This document shows positions 22,802-35,039 of a stretch of DNA of 64,000 nucleotides, piece after piece; within the stretch, counting starts at the first letter, position 1, and each line of letters opens with the position of its first letter. The stretch comes from Zygnema cylindricum. Its lineage: Eukaryota; Streptophyta; Zygnematophyceae; Zygnematales; Zygnemataceae. The notes under the pieces are model-generated. The model was not told the DNA's origin, made no database searches, and worked only from the letters and a program-made list of their open reading frames with translations. The stretch spans positions 62,001-126,000 of the forward strand of contig JBBHKE010003044.1 in NCBI GenBank assembly GCA_037447655.1, given 5' to 3'. Position numbers and translations under genes: made by a program.

Positions 22802-23005
22802 GAATTATAGGATTCACTTATTGCTAAGGGAGTATTCTTCCCTTTTTATTCTTTCGCCATCTTCACCTTTATTCTTTTGCATGTTGTATATACATTTTGA
22901 CCATCTCATTCATTTTCGTTTGTATATATGTTTGGAGCATGACTTTGCTGGTTGGGATGCATGTTCGCTCTTTCTAGTCTCTCATGCACGACAAGAAAAA
23001 GTGTG
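22802..23005. other. Short unassigned stretch
   Basis: Unique-looking sequence between the palindrome and a GA block. No motif recognised. Confidence 0.3.
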
Positions 23006-23340
23006 CAAAGGAGTGGGATTGGGAGAGGAAAGAGTGAAACGATAGGGGGAAATTAAGGGGGAGGGGGAGGATGAGGGAGAGTTGGCGGGGGAGAGGGAAT
23101 GAGATGGAGAAAGGGAGGGAGGGGGGGAGAAAAAGGGAGAGCGTGAAAGGGAGGGAAAGGGAGAGAGAAGAAAAGAGAGAGGAATGACGAAGGAGAGAGC
23201 GGGAGAGAGAGGAAGAAAAAAAGACAAAAAAAAAGGTTGTAGAAAGTGGTTGAGTGGGAGGGAGGGGAGATGGGGGTAGAGCAGAGGAAAGGGATAAAGA
23301 GAGACTTGAAAAAAGGGAGAGATAACACATCCATTGCAAT
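23006..23340. repeat. GA-rich low-complexity block
   Basis: Purine-only GGGAGAGG/GAAAGG repeats. Minus-strand frames here are Pro/Ser/Leu artefacts. Confidence 0.85.
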
Positions 23341-24780
23341 CATATGAATGAATTATTGTTCTTGTCAAAACCAATATTATAAATTAAAATTGATAATCAA
23401 ATTATAACAAACTTTATGAATACTAACATTGTGATTCTTTGACAATGAATAATAATATTAATAATCACTTGTACAAAAATTTACTATTAATTATCCTAAT
23501 TTCAAATAATCACAGTATATGTCAATGGGGTAAAAGGCAAGCTTTTAGAAAAAAACGTGCTTTTTGAAAAAGGCGTAAACCTATAAAGTATACTAACTCA
23601 TAGTATATAATTTTTATATAATACTTGATAGATTTAGTTAATATAACCGATAATAATAAATAATAATACTAGTAGAAAATTCAAATTTTATTGTTTAGAA
23701 TAACCATTAAAATAAATAATAAAAATATTATACAAAAGCAAGAATAGTAGTTTGTCATTAATAATAGTGAATAGTGGCTACAATATCTAATAAGTGTAAT
23801 ACTTTTAACACAAATAACAACAATAATAATCTATAAGGATGTTTTGCTTTTATTTTATGATTATACTAACTGATAAAAATAAATGTTAATTTAAATACCA
23901 TTAATGCATATTTTATAAATTATGTTAATAAATAACAATAACAACTAATAGCGATAAATATACTTTTACTATATAAGTATTCTTGAATAATTACAATAAA
24001 TAAATACCATGGGAATAGTAAATAATAATAATAATATTCTTCGTTACAAAAATAATTATTATTAAAAAGGCAGTTTGCAATTATACCTAACGAACAATTA
24101 TTCTTATCAAAATCATTTATATAAAAAAATACTGATAATAAACAAAAATAACAAGATAATAATAGTCGTCGGAAAAAAATAATTATGAATCATTATAACA
24201 GTAACGTTTATATATAAAAATACGAAATAAAATCAATTTCAATAATAAGAAATAATCTCATCAATAACAATAACAACTAATCATACCGAAATCAATAAAA
24301 ATGATATGTAACAACAATAATCAACAAAAATCAATAATAGTGAAAATAACAAAAACTAAACAAATTATATAAAACATCTATTGATAATAATAATGATAAT
24401 TTATAAAATAATATTTTATTGATAATTATTACTAATAATAGTAAATCATAATCAATGATATGTACCAATGGTAATAATTTTAGTGTCATATAACAATATT
24501 ATTGCTAAAAATCAATGATAATTTTTTTTTTTTATATAATGAGTTGTAAGAATAATAATTAGTCATAACACTTGTTACTACTAATTAACGATAATCTATC
24601 ATAACAAGTATACTGAAGTTGATTTTTGATAATTATAAGTTGTAATAATAAAAATTAGAAAAAATAAACTTAACTACTAATCATAATCAATAACAATGAT
24701 AAAGTGTTATCAATAATATTTACTAGCTATAGAGATCTTATTTTCAAATAATATTAATAACGAGTAATAATATTCAAAAG
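23341..24780. repeat. AT-rich AATAAT low-complexity block
   Basis: About 1.4 kb of ATA/AAT words with scattered C. Probably intron of an LRR gene by analogy with 9831-10740. No gene is seen. Confidence 0.75.
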
Positions 24781-25260
24781 AGGAAATGGTATTTTAAGAG
24801 GGAGGCGCGGAGACACAGACGGGCCCGTTGAGATTTAGGGCTAGTGAAGAAGCCCGTTGAGATTTAGGGCTAGTGCATGTTCTTCAGAGATAGAGGGATG
24901 GAATGGGAAGGATTGGAGGGAAGGGGAAAGGGGTGAAGGAGAGGGGAGGGGGTGGAAGGAGGGTTTTTTTCGGTGTTTTTTCTTTTTAGTTTTATAAGTA
25001 TTGTAAAATCCAATCTAGAATCGTCAAGACTAAACGGAAGAAAGAGGGAGGGTAGGGGAGGAGGGAGAGAAATGGTGTGTTTGAAGGAAAGGGTTTTCTA
25101 ATGAGAGGAATACGCTCAATGTAAAAAAATAACAATCTTTTATAATTAATCTTAATAAATAATAATTCTAACACTTAGCAGTAATAACAATAAAAAAACA
25201 ATAGTAATTTTGATAATTATAATAGTAATGAAAATGAAAAAAAATGAATGAATCTTTTTA
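24781..25260. repeat. GGA-rich and AT-rich mixed block
   Basis: A direct repeat (CCCGTTGAGATTTAGGGCTAG twice, 24825-24875) is followed by GGGAAGG/GGAGAG repeats to 25090, then AT-rich sequence. No coding signal. Confidence 0.7.
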
Positions 25261-25566
25261 TTTACTCTTCGCCTATATTTGAGGTTTTTATTCTCACAAT
25301 CGACCGTATTTTCCTCGTTCAAATTTGACATTCTAATACGTTGTATGTTTTCTTTTTGTTTGTCTTGAAAATGTTAATTATAGAAAAGTGAATGATGTGA
25401 TAAAAAAGAAACGGGGTTTTTGGGTTGGTGTTGGATTCGTTATGGTGTATAAAAACCCTTAGATGTATTTATCAAGAATTTGTACTCATTTTTCTCTTCT
25501 TTCAGGTAGTGAAGTGGAGACTTTGGGGGGCGGGTGTTGGTCGGGTGCAAACATTTGGTGTCACAG

Positions 25567-25638
25567 AGATCTATCTGGCAACCAGTTGAGTGGAAGCATT
25601 CCATTGTCCGTTCGTCGATTAACGTACATCAGCTTTTT
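25567..25638 (+). CDS. LRR exon (module 2)
   Basis: A 72-bp exon between acceptor GGTGTCACAG and donor GTAAGA encodes DLSGNQLSGSIP and LSVRRLTYISFL, a single LRR with no stop. Phase is as in the other LRR exons. Flanking intron sequence (GGGTGTTGGTCG upstream) is shared with 10800 and 36560, so these are duplicated modules. No neighbouring exon is seen for 10 kb on either side, so whether it belongs to a working gene is unknown. Confidence 0.7.
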
Positions 25639-25689
25639 GTAAGATACGTGACACTGGCTTTGTTTAGCATTCAGATATAATTTGTCTAA

Positions 25690-26394
25690 TAAATTTTTCT
25701 GATAGTAAAAATGGATTGCAATAAATAACAAATAAAAATACTTATCTAATAAGAAGTTAAAAAAACAAATAAAAATTAAATAACAATAAAATTAATAGTA
25801 AACAACATTAACAATAAACAAGTAATGATTAATTATAAACAATAAAAATCAAATATTAATATTATGATACAGACTTATGATAGAGTAGTAGTAAATGAAA
25901 ATCCATGATAAATAATAATAAAAACAAACAACAAACACTTTCAAATAAAAGTAAACCTGCATTTAAAAATATATGTTATGATATATAAAGAGTACCTACA
26001 CTTCACAATATACAAAATACAATACACTAACATTGACAATAATATCTAAATTTTAATAGTTATTAGCAATTATTTATAAATGTTATGCTTTTAAATGGAA
26101 AAAATTGTTGGAAATAGTCATAATCAACGATAAGAAAGAAAGAAATATAAACAATATCAATAATAAATACTAAAAATGATTCTAGGTATCAATGATAATT
26201 GTAGTAACTTAATGGAAAAACTTAACACTAAAAAAAAAAAAATTATTTGAAAATAAATAAAAATTCCATTAAATGTTATGAATAATAATCACAATAATAT
26301 ATGATGTTTATTATGATGAAAAATAGAAAAAAAGTAATATCAACAAATATATTTCCATCAAAGTATCATTACTTGAAATTAATGAAAATATTTA
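25690..26394. repeat. AT-rich low-complexity block
   Basis: AATAA/ATTAA words downstream of LRR exon module 2, probably intronic. No gene is seen. Confidence 0.7.
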
Positions 26395-27260
26395 AAAGAG
26401 AGAAAGAGAGAGTTAGAGGGGAAGGGGGAGAGAAACAGCAGGTTGAGGGATAGGGGAGCAGGAAAAGAGAGCTAGGAGGAAAAGAGAAAGAGAGGGAGAG
26501 GGATAGAGGGAGAGAGAAAGAAAATGACAGGGGGAGACCGAAAGAGGAGGAGAAGGAGATGGAGAGAGAGAAAAGGAGAAAAAGGCAGGTAGAAGGATAG
26601 AGATAAGGAAGAAACGAAAGAGGGGGAAACGAAATGATGGAGAGACAGAGATACGGAGAGACGAAGAGGTGGAGAGACGGAGAGAGGACGAGATGGAGAG
26701 AGGGAAAGAGGGCGAGAGAGAGAGAGGGGGAGAGAGGGCCAGAGGGCAAGAAGAAAAAAAAGAGGGGAAAAGTGGAAGAGAGGGTGAGAGGGAAAGAAAG
26801 AGAGAGAGAAATATATAGAGGTTAAAAATAGAGTAAGTGAGAGGGTGGAGAGTGAGAGAGAATGAGGGGAATAAAGAGAGAGGCGGCGAGGGGGAAAGCT
26901 GGAGAGGGAGAGAGGGCAAAAGGGGGAGAGGGAGAGGTGGATAGAGAGAGATTAAAAGATAAGAGAATTAAATAACGAAAAAAAGTTCAAGAGAATTAGA
27001 AAGTGAGAGAGAGGTAGAAGATACAAGGAAAAAGAGAGCGAGAGAGGGAGAGAGGGAGGGAGGGTGAGAGAGAAGAGGGAAGGTGAGAGAGAGGGAGGAG
27101 AGGGAGGGAGGGAGGAGAGAGGGAGGGAGGGTGAGAGAGAAGAGGGAAGGTGAGAGAGAGGGAGGAGAGTGAGGGAAGGAGGGTGAGAGAGAAGAGGGAA
27201 GGTGGGAAGGAAGAAGGGAGGGAAGGAGGGAGGGAGGGAGGAAGGGAGGAAGGGAGGGAA
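26395..27260. repeat. Long GA/GGA low-complexity block
   Basis: About 0.87 kb of purine-only sequence. It grades from GAGAGG through GACGGAGAGA to GGGAGGGAGGAA, with a larger-scale duplication (GAGGGTGAGAGAGAAGAGGGAAGG three times, 27058-27205). Several long minus-strand frames of Ser/Leu/Pro derive from it. Confidence 0.85.
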
Positions 27261-29845
27261 ATCCGAAGAAAGCCCGTCTCACGTGCAGGAGGTAAGAAGT
27301 GAGGAAGACGTTTCGTCAAAATTACAAAAAGTTTTAAGTTTACATTTTTTTACGTTCTATTTTAGATGATTTTGATTGGCTGTTCGTTAATGGGTTATCA
27401 TTTTAAAAAAAATCGTTACAGTACGGATGAATCATTCGAGATGCGTCTTCATGTTTTTTCAAAGTCGGATTTTTGCATTCCGAAAAGGGTTCGCGGAAAA
27501 GAAGATGATTTACCACAGTTGTCAAAGTTTTGACGCACTTGACCGTACATTTTGTTCTTTGCTACGCTCCAAATTGTACATTTCGTCCGTAGCTACGCTC
27601 CAAAAAGGTTGACAGCCGGGCGGTCGGTCATTTTGGCGCCTCTGTTTTTTGGTTTTTTGCGAAATGAATGGTACGGGATGATTCGTTTCCTCATCTCATT
27701 CATCATTCATTCCCTGTGTGAATGCAGCTGAAAATAGTCCACTCCGATGATCAATTCCCATACTAGAAATGAGAGTTATTTTCGCCTTCCCATTTTTGCT
27801 GTTATCGCCATCTTGTACCCTATGTAGCTAGCCGTACGGATTTCCTGTATGGATTGTACACAATCGTACAGGAAGTGCAAATTTTAGTAGTAAAAAGTTA
27901 AATTCGTCAGTGTCGGTACACAAATTTGAAGTTTATGCCGGAAAAAGACAAAAATGTCAAGATTCGATGAATTTTCTGTCGGTGTGGACGCCGGTAATGG
28001 ATGTAAATCTGTAATCGATACAAATCAGTACGCTTGACAGCCTGCCGGGTCATGCCACGTTTTATTTCTACGTACGACAGCCTAGTGGATATGATGCCAC
28101 TTATAGGCTGACGAACATCATTTAAGAATTTTTCTGTCGCATTGTTTTATCGGCCGTACATTCACTGTGTTTCAGCTATATCGAAGTCGAGTATTTTCCG
28201 CACTTCAAAACCATGCCTATATTTTGCGATAAACCAAAACTCAAACGGACCCTTCAACTTCGCCGTGCTCGTGACAAGCTGTTTTGTTTGAACGTGAACA
28301 CCAGGATCGGACGGTCGAGATACTCTCCGTAATGTGTTTTTAATCGTCACGAATTCACGACAGCGTGATAGATGACGGTTCTGCGGAGTCAGTAAGAAAT
28401 TAAGAATTTAACAAGGAATCGCGACGGTAAACCGCCTGAATACGTGGTTTTTCGTATTTTCTAGGTCTCATAGATAAGAGTAACGAAGCGTAGATATGTT
28501 TGTCCTTAAAAAAACTGCAAACCAAACAGAAAGCATGAAACACTAAATGAAGCCCTTTGTTGTTTCACTATTCTCACACATCCATATTTTCCACAGTCAC
28601 TCTGCAAGCTCGCATGTCACAATGCCCAGCGACATTACCGTAGTATAGAGGAAATGTTTGTATTAAAGCTAAACTAGTGTCAGCAATACTAATTTTGTGC
28701 AGAGTGACGCAGCTGACTGGAGACCACTACCTCACTACCTTTAATTAGTGCTACTGACACTACTTTATGATTTCTTGCAAAAAAAAGCCGCAACAATTGT
28801 CATTAACACTAATGGCGATGGGAAATAACATTCACACCGATGCATTTGGCGACATGGAAAGAAGCCCAACTTTGTTTTGCAATGTGCCATTAGTTGTATC
28901 AACCAGCTTAAACCCAGTTCATTTCTGATCACCTATATCAAACGAAATTTCCGGAGGACTCTTCTCAAAGCTTACTTTATTCTGAATTACTTTTTTACAG
29001 CCCGATTGGGCCTAATTTCCCAATTTTCGAAACTTATCCTTCAAATAGAAAGAAAGGTTTTAAATCATCATCTCATCACCAAGTTTTGTCCCACACACAA
29101 AATGTGTGACATAAGTTTATCTTTCTAATAACAGATAAGCACATAAAACGACACCGAATTGAAAGGACATGATATGATATGTGGTGCAACATGGTTATGA
29201 GAACCATATCAGATTATTGCTTTTGATAATACACTATTTGCATTTTCCGTCCTCAACATTACTAAAACTGCGATATCCTCTACACAAAATAAAACATACT
29301 GCCCAATGAGAAAAGCATTTGGACCTTTACGTGTCCTACAAAGCAAAAAGTACAACCGGGCAATCACCCAAAACTAATATGAAACCATATGGACTACTCT
29401 TCCTGCTCTAAAGTTTCGGATCGCTATTTAGTGTGGAGAACTCCTCGAACATACGAGCCCAAAAGATGTGTATAACCAATCTACAAATTCTTAAAGCCCA
29501 TAAATACACACCGGAAGAGATAGACAAAAATAGTAATTCTACACCGAAGACTTTCCTTATACCTTGCCCTGATTGTCTAACCAAAGAATCTAAATAAATG
29601 GGAACAACGAAAAATTGTTCTAGTGAAATTAGCAAAAAATTATCCTCTCCCAAAGCCCTATGTGCCTATCTATATATGCGCCTAAATTTGCTCAAAAACT
29701 TTCATTGCCGGCTGGTGGTCGAAGACTCAGCGCTCCACAGCACCTCATTTGTACCACAAAAGATGACTTTAAAAACGGGTTTTTCCTTCCTACGTTGTTC
29801 ATTAATTGGCGTTTGGAGGTGGGCTGGTCTCTAAGGGGGTGGAGG
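27261..29845. other. Stretch without a recognised gene
   Basis: Mixed-composition sequence with many GTAC words and no frame above 85 codons. No LRR exon, transposon domain or RNA gene was recognised on either strand. It lies downstream of the minus-strand subtilase and inside the long gap between LRR exons 25567 and 36560. Confidence 0.4.
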
Positions 29846-29847
29846 AG

Positions 29848-30170
29848 AAAATGGGGGTGAAATCGGGGGAGAAATCGGGGGAGAAATTGGAGGGGAAATT
29901 GGGGAAGTATTTGAGGGTGAATTTAGAGGAGAAATTGGAGGAGAAACTGGAGGAGAAATTGGGGGAGAAATTGGAGGAGAAATTGGAGGAGAAATTGGAG
30001 GAGAAATTGGAGGAGAAATTGGAGGAGAAATTGGAGGAGAAATTGGAGGAGAAATTGGAGGAGAAATTGGAGGAGAAATTGGGGGAGAAATTGGAGGAGA
30101 AATTGGGGGAGAAATTGGGGGAGAAATTGGAGGAGAAATCGGCGGAGAAATCAGCGGAGAAGTTGGAGGA
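29848..30170. repeat. 12-bp minisatellite (GGAGAAATTGGA)n
   Basis: Roughly 25 units of GGAGAAATTGGA with GGGGGA variants. Because 12 is a multiple of 3 the frames stay open: LEEK repeats on plus (29806-30363) and ISPP repeats on minus (30310-29831). Neither has features of a gene beyond the repeat. Confidence 0.9.
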
Positions 30171-30441
30171 GAATCTAGGGGAGGAGACGGGGGTGGTGGA
30201 CTGGCAATTCCCAAAGCTTGCACGGCAATTTGGGACCTCACTCGATAGTGTTTATTTTTCCAATACAATGACCCAAAAACAAAATCTGGCGCATTTGTCG
30301 CGTCACACACCTGTCACAAAAGACAACAAACTTGATTGGTTCATTCTCGCGTTCTCAGAGTGAAGGTGCAAAAAAAAAAAAAGGGGAATTCTTCTGCACT
30401 ATGCATCATTGGAAGAATGGTACCTTCCGAGTGTTGTTCAG

Positions 30442-30613
30442 TTACAGACTAACTGTACAAGAGAACTGTACATGGAAACGCACCGTGAAAGTGACGTTGT
30501 ATGTGGCTGAATCTCCATAAGCGAGAGAGAGTTTTTTGGGTGTCACGACTACACTGACTCCATCTGGTGCCCTGACCTTCACTTTCCAAATTCGAGTATC
30601 TCCCGGGGCCACA
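30442..30613 (-). CDS. Subtilase, last exon seen (Fn3-like C-terminal domain)
   Basis: After acceptor GTGTGCAG the minus strand reads SVAPGDTRIWKVKVRAPDGV then SVVVTPKKLSLAYG and YNVTFTV, ending at TAA (30442). Joined to the previous exon it gives RTVTSVAPGD, the conserved start of the Fn3-like domain of plant subtilases (usually RTVTNVG). The frame stops about 30-40 residues earlier than usual in the family. A donor (GTGCGT) after VTFT may instead splice to a further exon that I could not find. Confidence 0.75.
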
Positions 30614-31045
30614 CTGCACACGGAACGGAACACGATAAGGCACAGAAACGATAAACATGGAATCGACACTACGGCTTTCTGTGAAGGATCGAGCATAGGA
30701 CCTAAAAGTTTTGAAGTGGAACAGGAAGGTTTCCAGGATAGCTAATGAAATTGTCAATTTATAACATTACAAATTAACATCCTGTATGTTCAAAAAATTC
30801 CACAGGAAAGAGTTTCAACAGAAATCGATCATGATTTATACTAAAACATATGCCGGGTGCAAAAACAAAGCTGTCACGCTTAATAAAACTAGTCCAGGAT
30901 GAATGTGAAACAAACATCCCAGAGCCATAACTTCATACCCAATTGAAAACCAGGACTCCTCTTTGGTCAACTTACGAAATTTTTCGACTATTTCTTAATC
31001 TGTTTAACTGTTTCCATGGTTACCCTGTTAAACCGAGATTCTCAC

Positions 31046-31693
31046 CTGGTGACTGTCCTTTGTACCGTGGTCGATCCCACAAGATTTGATATTCCAAAAT
31101 TTGCCAAATTCAGATCTCGTCCACGTGTCACTATCTGAGGATTTGAAACTCCATTGAGTGCCCTGCCTGCCCTAACTGGCGCGATTGTATATAAAAACGC
31201 CACGTAATCCCAGAAAGTCGAATCGTACACAAGTCCGGGATTGTCTACGAAGTTTGAGTTGACCAATCCTGACCCAAAATCGAACGGTCCTTGTACACGT
31301 GTCGAGTTCACCGCCGACAAACTGTACTGATCTTTGTACCCGATCGGCAGGCCGTAATTGTCAAGTACAGTGGCCGTTGTCTGTATTGCGGATTTCATCG
31401 CGTACGGCGACCAATCAGGATGAAGCTGTTTAAGAAGCGCGGCGAATCCTGATATCACTGGAGCGGACACGGACGTCCCAGATTCAACGTCAAACAATTG
31501 TCCTGTAGCGGAGGAGAACGCGCCCCAATAGACGAAACCGGGAGCCGCAATGTCCGGCTTGAGGATGTCGTTTGAATTCGCGGCAAGAGTGGGTGACGTG
31601 ACGTTGTCCACAGGCCCTCGGGAGGAAAAGTCAACCACTGCTGGTGCGCGATTGGCTCGTTCAGAAAAAGCACCAATAATGCGCGTCTTTGAC
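31046..31693 (-). CDS. Subtilase exon with catalytic Ser
   Basis: The longest exon, from acceptor TTTCTCAG to donor GTGAGA. It begins SKTRIIGAFSERANRAPAVV, continues DFSSRGP and KPDIAAPG, and holds the catalytic motif GTSVSAPVISG. FGSGLVN and NPGLVYD then lead towards the Fn3-like domain. It is free of stops. The family are secreted or apoplastic serine proteases of the S8 type; localisation is assumed from the family because the signal peptide is not seen. Confidence 0.9.
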
Positions 31694-31839
31694 CTGAGAA
31701 AGAAGGCACAGTAATTAGTGGGACAGGGATTAGTTCACGAATGTAATGTTGTCGGCCTAGAAACCTGCAACACATTACATCTTAAAGCTCCTAAAAAAAA
31801 ACAATTAATATGAGAAACACATTTGTGAAGCAAACTTAC

Positions 31840-32114
31840 TTGTTCAAACCTTTTCTGTTGAAGACATTCTCCAATTTCTTCCCATCTAGATATGAAATTT
31901 GCACAGCCGGAAATTGAGTTGGAGTTGACATGAAAATTTGCTTCTGTATTGCCGGATCCCGGTTTCGAACAATCAGTCCTACACCGCCCTTCCCTCGCAC
32001 TTCGTCCTCTAGCAGTGAATAGTACATTGTCAGGTCGTCAAAGCCATTGGTACAGACCACAAGCCGCCCCACCACCTTGGCCTGATTCAAAGTGTCCGGC
32101 AAACAAAATTCTGC
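31840..32114 (-). CDS. Subtilase exon: protease-associated (PA) domain
   Basis: It begins AEFCLPDTLNQAKVVGRLVV, the typical PA-domain start of plant subtilases, and includes GKGGVGLIVRN and FPAVQISYLDG. It joins in frame to the Ser exon (GLNK|SKTRIIGAF). Donor GTAAGT and acceptor CTTTGCAG are standard. Confidence 0.88.
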
Positions 32115-32124
32115 CTGCAAAGAA

Positions 32125-32360
32125 AAACATTGGACATTGGACATGGGACATCAAGCATCGGACATCAGACATTGGACATGGGACATTGGATGGAAGAAAT
32201 CGGAGATCGGACATTGGACATAGGAAATGGAACATCTGACATCGGAAATCGGAGACTGTGTTGGAACATCAAACATCAAACATCGGACATCGGGCATTGG
32301 ACATTGGACTTTGGACATCGAATATGGGACATATGACATAGAATCTTGGACATCAGACAC
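32125..32360. repeat. Heptamer repeat (GGACATY)n in subtilase intron
   Basis: A run of GGACATT, GGACATC and GAACATC variants, about 30 units, lies in the intron between the PA exon and the next upstream exon. Frames through it encode DIGHWT-like repeats and are not genes. Confidence 0.85.
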
Positions 32361-32603
32361 CAGACAATAGTTTATTGCATATAATAACACCAGCATCGCC
32401 TTATAATACAATTCGTTAAAACCCGACCTCCGTTGTTAACAGATTCCAAAGTAGAATTCAAATACAGTCACGTTTTCCTCGACTATTCGATGGGTATCCA
32501 AAATTTCCCAACTTTCTGCGTTCAATGACTGTTACAAGTTTTCAACCTTCCATCAACATTATCCACGATACATTCCATTTTTCTCCAAGGAAAAGGCTCT
32601 CAC

Positions 32604-32751
32604 ATCCATAGGGTCGACTCCGTCAAGCGAGGCGTTTCCCGCGAGAATGAAGGGGTAGGGTGTGGGACCACTGCTAGGGGACAAAATAGATCCGGGGAGG
32701 AAAGGCACTCCTCCGTCAAACACTCCGTTGCGCCAAACGGTGTCATCCGTT
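32604..32751 (-). CDS. Subtilase exon before the PA domain
   Basis: Reads TDDTVWRNGVFDGG, SSGPTPYPFILAGNAS and GVDPMD, then joins AEFCLP of the PA exon. Family members have a matching block in which a Tyr/Pro-rich stretch and an AGNAS-like motif precede the PA domain. The acceptor is placed at GAGGCAG so that the frame stays open; this choice is inferred. Confidence 0.8.
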
Positions 32752-32990
32752 CTGCCTCACAAAATATAACTGACACCATAGTTAGTGCGGATCTCAGGGA
32801 TAGATCTTTTATAGAAAACTCTTAAGGTAAGGAGAACAATTTTAGTGACACTCACTAAAGTGCGGGAAGTGAAGAAAAAAAAGGAAAAACGAAAACATTG
32901 AGTAAAAAGCGCATTTGCTTTTCTCTCTCTCTCTCCCGTTCCTCTCCCTTCAAACCCTTCGCCCTCCACCCCATATGTCCTCCCCCTTAC

Positions 32991-33090
32991 GTTGCGGCCA
33001 CCGTTGTGATCCACGGCTGGAAATTCTGAAGCGTGGAACTGTCGGGCCCGCGGTTGCCCGCCGAGGCCGAGAAAAACACTCCGGCTTGAG
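32991..33090 (-). CDS. Subtilase exon with oxyanion-hole Asn
   Basis: Reads QAGVFFSASAGNRGPDSSTL then QNFQPWITTVAAT. The Asn of SAGN is the oxyanion-hole residue of S8 proteases. Splice sites are TCTCCAG and GTAAGG. The intron to its right carries a GGGAGA repeat (33110-33160). Confidence 0.85.
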
Positions 33091-33522
33091 CTGGAGAATG
33101 GGAAGAGGGGAAGGAGAGATGGAGAGAGAGTGAGAGGGAGAGGGAGAGGGAGAGGGCTGGAATCATGTAATAAACATGCAGAAATCCTCAGTAAAAATGG
33201 TCATGAGCAGTCTACACCTTTTTTAGTCAGTTTGGACAGTACAAATTTCACAAAATTCATAAATTTCACAAATTTCTTGTGTTGAAGTTACACATCAATT
33301 AATGATGGTCATAGAATTTACCGATGACCTCCCACATGAGCTTCTTTCTTGCTTGCATGAATCAGTCTGGATCATACACTTTTCCCATCCATATTATTCT
33401 CCTTTTCAGGCTCTTTAATTCTTGCTTCGTAAGGAGAAGAACAAACAGAGGGAAGAAAAGAAGAGGAAAAAGACTTCAAAGAAGAAACCATCTTTTAATA
33501 AAAAAGTGAAACTGAAGCTTAC

Positions 33523-33612
33523 TCGCAAAAAGTGCTGCGATTGTGACGGGGTCGAAGAAAGTTGGGGCGTAATTGGGTCCTGCGGAGTAGTTGATTACGT
33601 CCACTCCGTCCG
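33523..33612 (-). CDS. Subtilase exon between His and Asn exons
   Basis: Reads DGVDVINYSAGPNYAPTF then FDPVTIAALFA, fitting the family's VADGVDVISxSxG block. The splice phase joins both neighbours: AV|ADGVDV upstream and LFAT|QAGVFF downstream. Confidence 0.85.
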
Positions 33613-34160
33613 CTGTAACATGGAACCATTAAGTTCCGTTCAAGGATCAGTAGAGAAACTCAGAAGAGAATGCATCACACAAGCGATTACTGGACTAGCT
33701 TTGTCTATTAAGACATCACACTAAGTCATAGATCAATAATGCGGCACGGTGTGCCCATACGCATATATGCATATATAATGTATGCACTTGAGTATTAAAA
33801 TTGGTCTAGTGCGAAAAAAAGGGCATGTAATATGCACTTTAAAATTGCAAAAGACAAAAACTTGCCATGAAAAGCACCTCAGTAGATTCAGATTGAAAAT
33901 CTAAAGCAATTGGCTGGTTTTATCGTCAGATTGTGACCAATATAATAAGAGTAAAATTGCGTTTCATAAAAAAAAAGATTGGAGCCATCTTATTCCGACA
34001 GACAAAATGACTTACACCATCAAATCCACTCAACCAACAACTACACCAATTCTCCCATCAAACAGCAAATACCAATCAAAAGTTACAATACATCCTACAT
34101 CGATAAAAATGTCATTCAAATCAAGTTAAAAACATGCATTAAACCATACAGCCCACTCAC

Positions 34161-34379
34161 CCACGGCCGTATCGATGGCTGCGATCACATCACTGGTGTA
34201 GGCAACCTCGGCTCCCGTGGCACTACTTTGCCAAAAAACTTTGTATATCGCAAGTCGAGCCTTTGGAGCGATTCCTGAGACCCGTCCGATTGGCCCGATC
34301 CCAAAACTGGTCCGATTTGCAAAGGAAATTTGAACACCATAATTTCCCGCCGCAACAGACGCCGTATGCGTGCCATGAC
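34161..34379 (-). CDS. Subtilase exon with catalytic His
   Basis: Reads GHGTHTASVAAGNYG, containing the catalytic His, then VSGIAPKARLAIYKVFW and TSDVIAAIDTAV. Its acceptor (TTTTCCCAG) demands an upstream exon, which should carry the catalytic Asp and the propeptide. None is visible between here and the GA microsatellite at 34831, beyond which the LRR locus begins on the other strand. The gene is therefore incomplete in this window: a very long intron, a truncation or an assembly break are all possible. Confidence 0.88.
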
Positions 34380-34434
34380 CTGGGAAAAGAAAAATCCCAA
34401 AGAATCACCTAAGTATCGCCATATTTAGGATTGG

Positions 34435-34650
34435 GTGAGAGGACGAAATTAGCGTTCTCGGCATTTTTTTTCTCATCATAAGAAAAGGAAAGGAAAAATC
34501 TCAAAGGATCGCCTTAGAATCACCATATTAAGGATTGGGAGAGAGGACAAAAATCAGCATTTTCAACGACTTTTTTCTCAGCATTTAGGAGAGGAAATGT
34601 GACAAGGTCGAAAGCTTTGGGATTGCTTGAGAGGGCAAAAGCATTTTGAC
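34435..34650. repeat. Imperfect tandem duplication (about 115 bp) in subtilase intron
   Basis: Two diverged copies share GGATTGGGWGAGAGGACRAAA and the ATCACCATATT/TCGCCATATTTA word. They lie directly upstream (minus strand) of the His exon and have no coding role. Confidence 0.6.
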
Positions 34651-34827
34651 TTGAAGGTTTGAGAGAGTGAGGTAGTGTCTGACAAAAAATCCCCACAGTT
34701 CGGACTCGAGAAGAGAGAGAAACCAACGATTTTTAAACCGCGAACGGGAGAGACAGAGAGAGAGGAGAAAAGCCCCACCACATTTTGAACCGCATGAGAG
34801 GTGAAAGAGAGAGAGTTTCAGAGACAA

Positions 34828-35006
<179 letters not shown>

Positions 35007-35039
35007 CGTGGGATAACTCTTATCTTGGTGGAAAAGACT

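Noticed and set aside
22294-22817. Two identical 89-codon peptides on opposite strands
   Set aside because: They are the two arms of the palindrome; not independent evidence of a gene.
26369-27319. Several Ser/Leu/Pro-rich minus-strand frames over 100 codons
   Set aside because: All are antisense readings of purine-only low-complexity DNA.
32125-32360. Telomere-like repeat
   Set aside because: Unit is GGACATY, not TTTAGGG or a known variant, and it lies in an intron.
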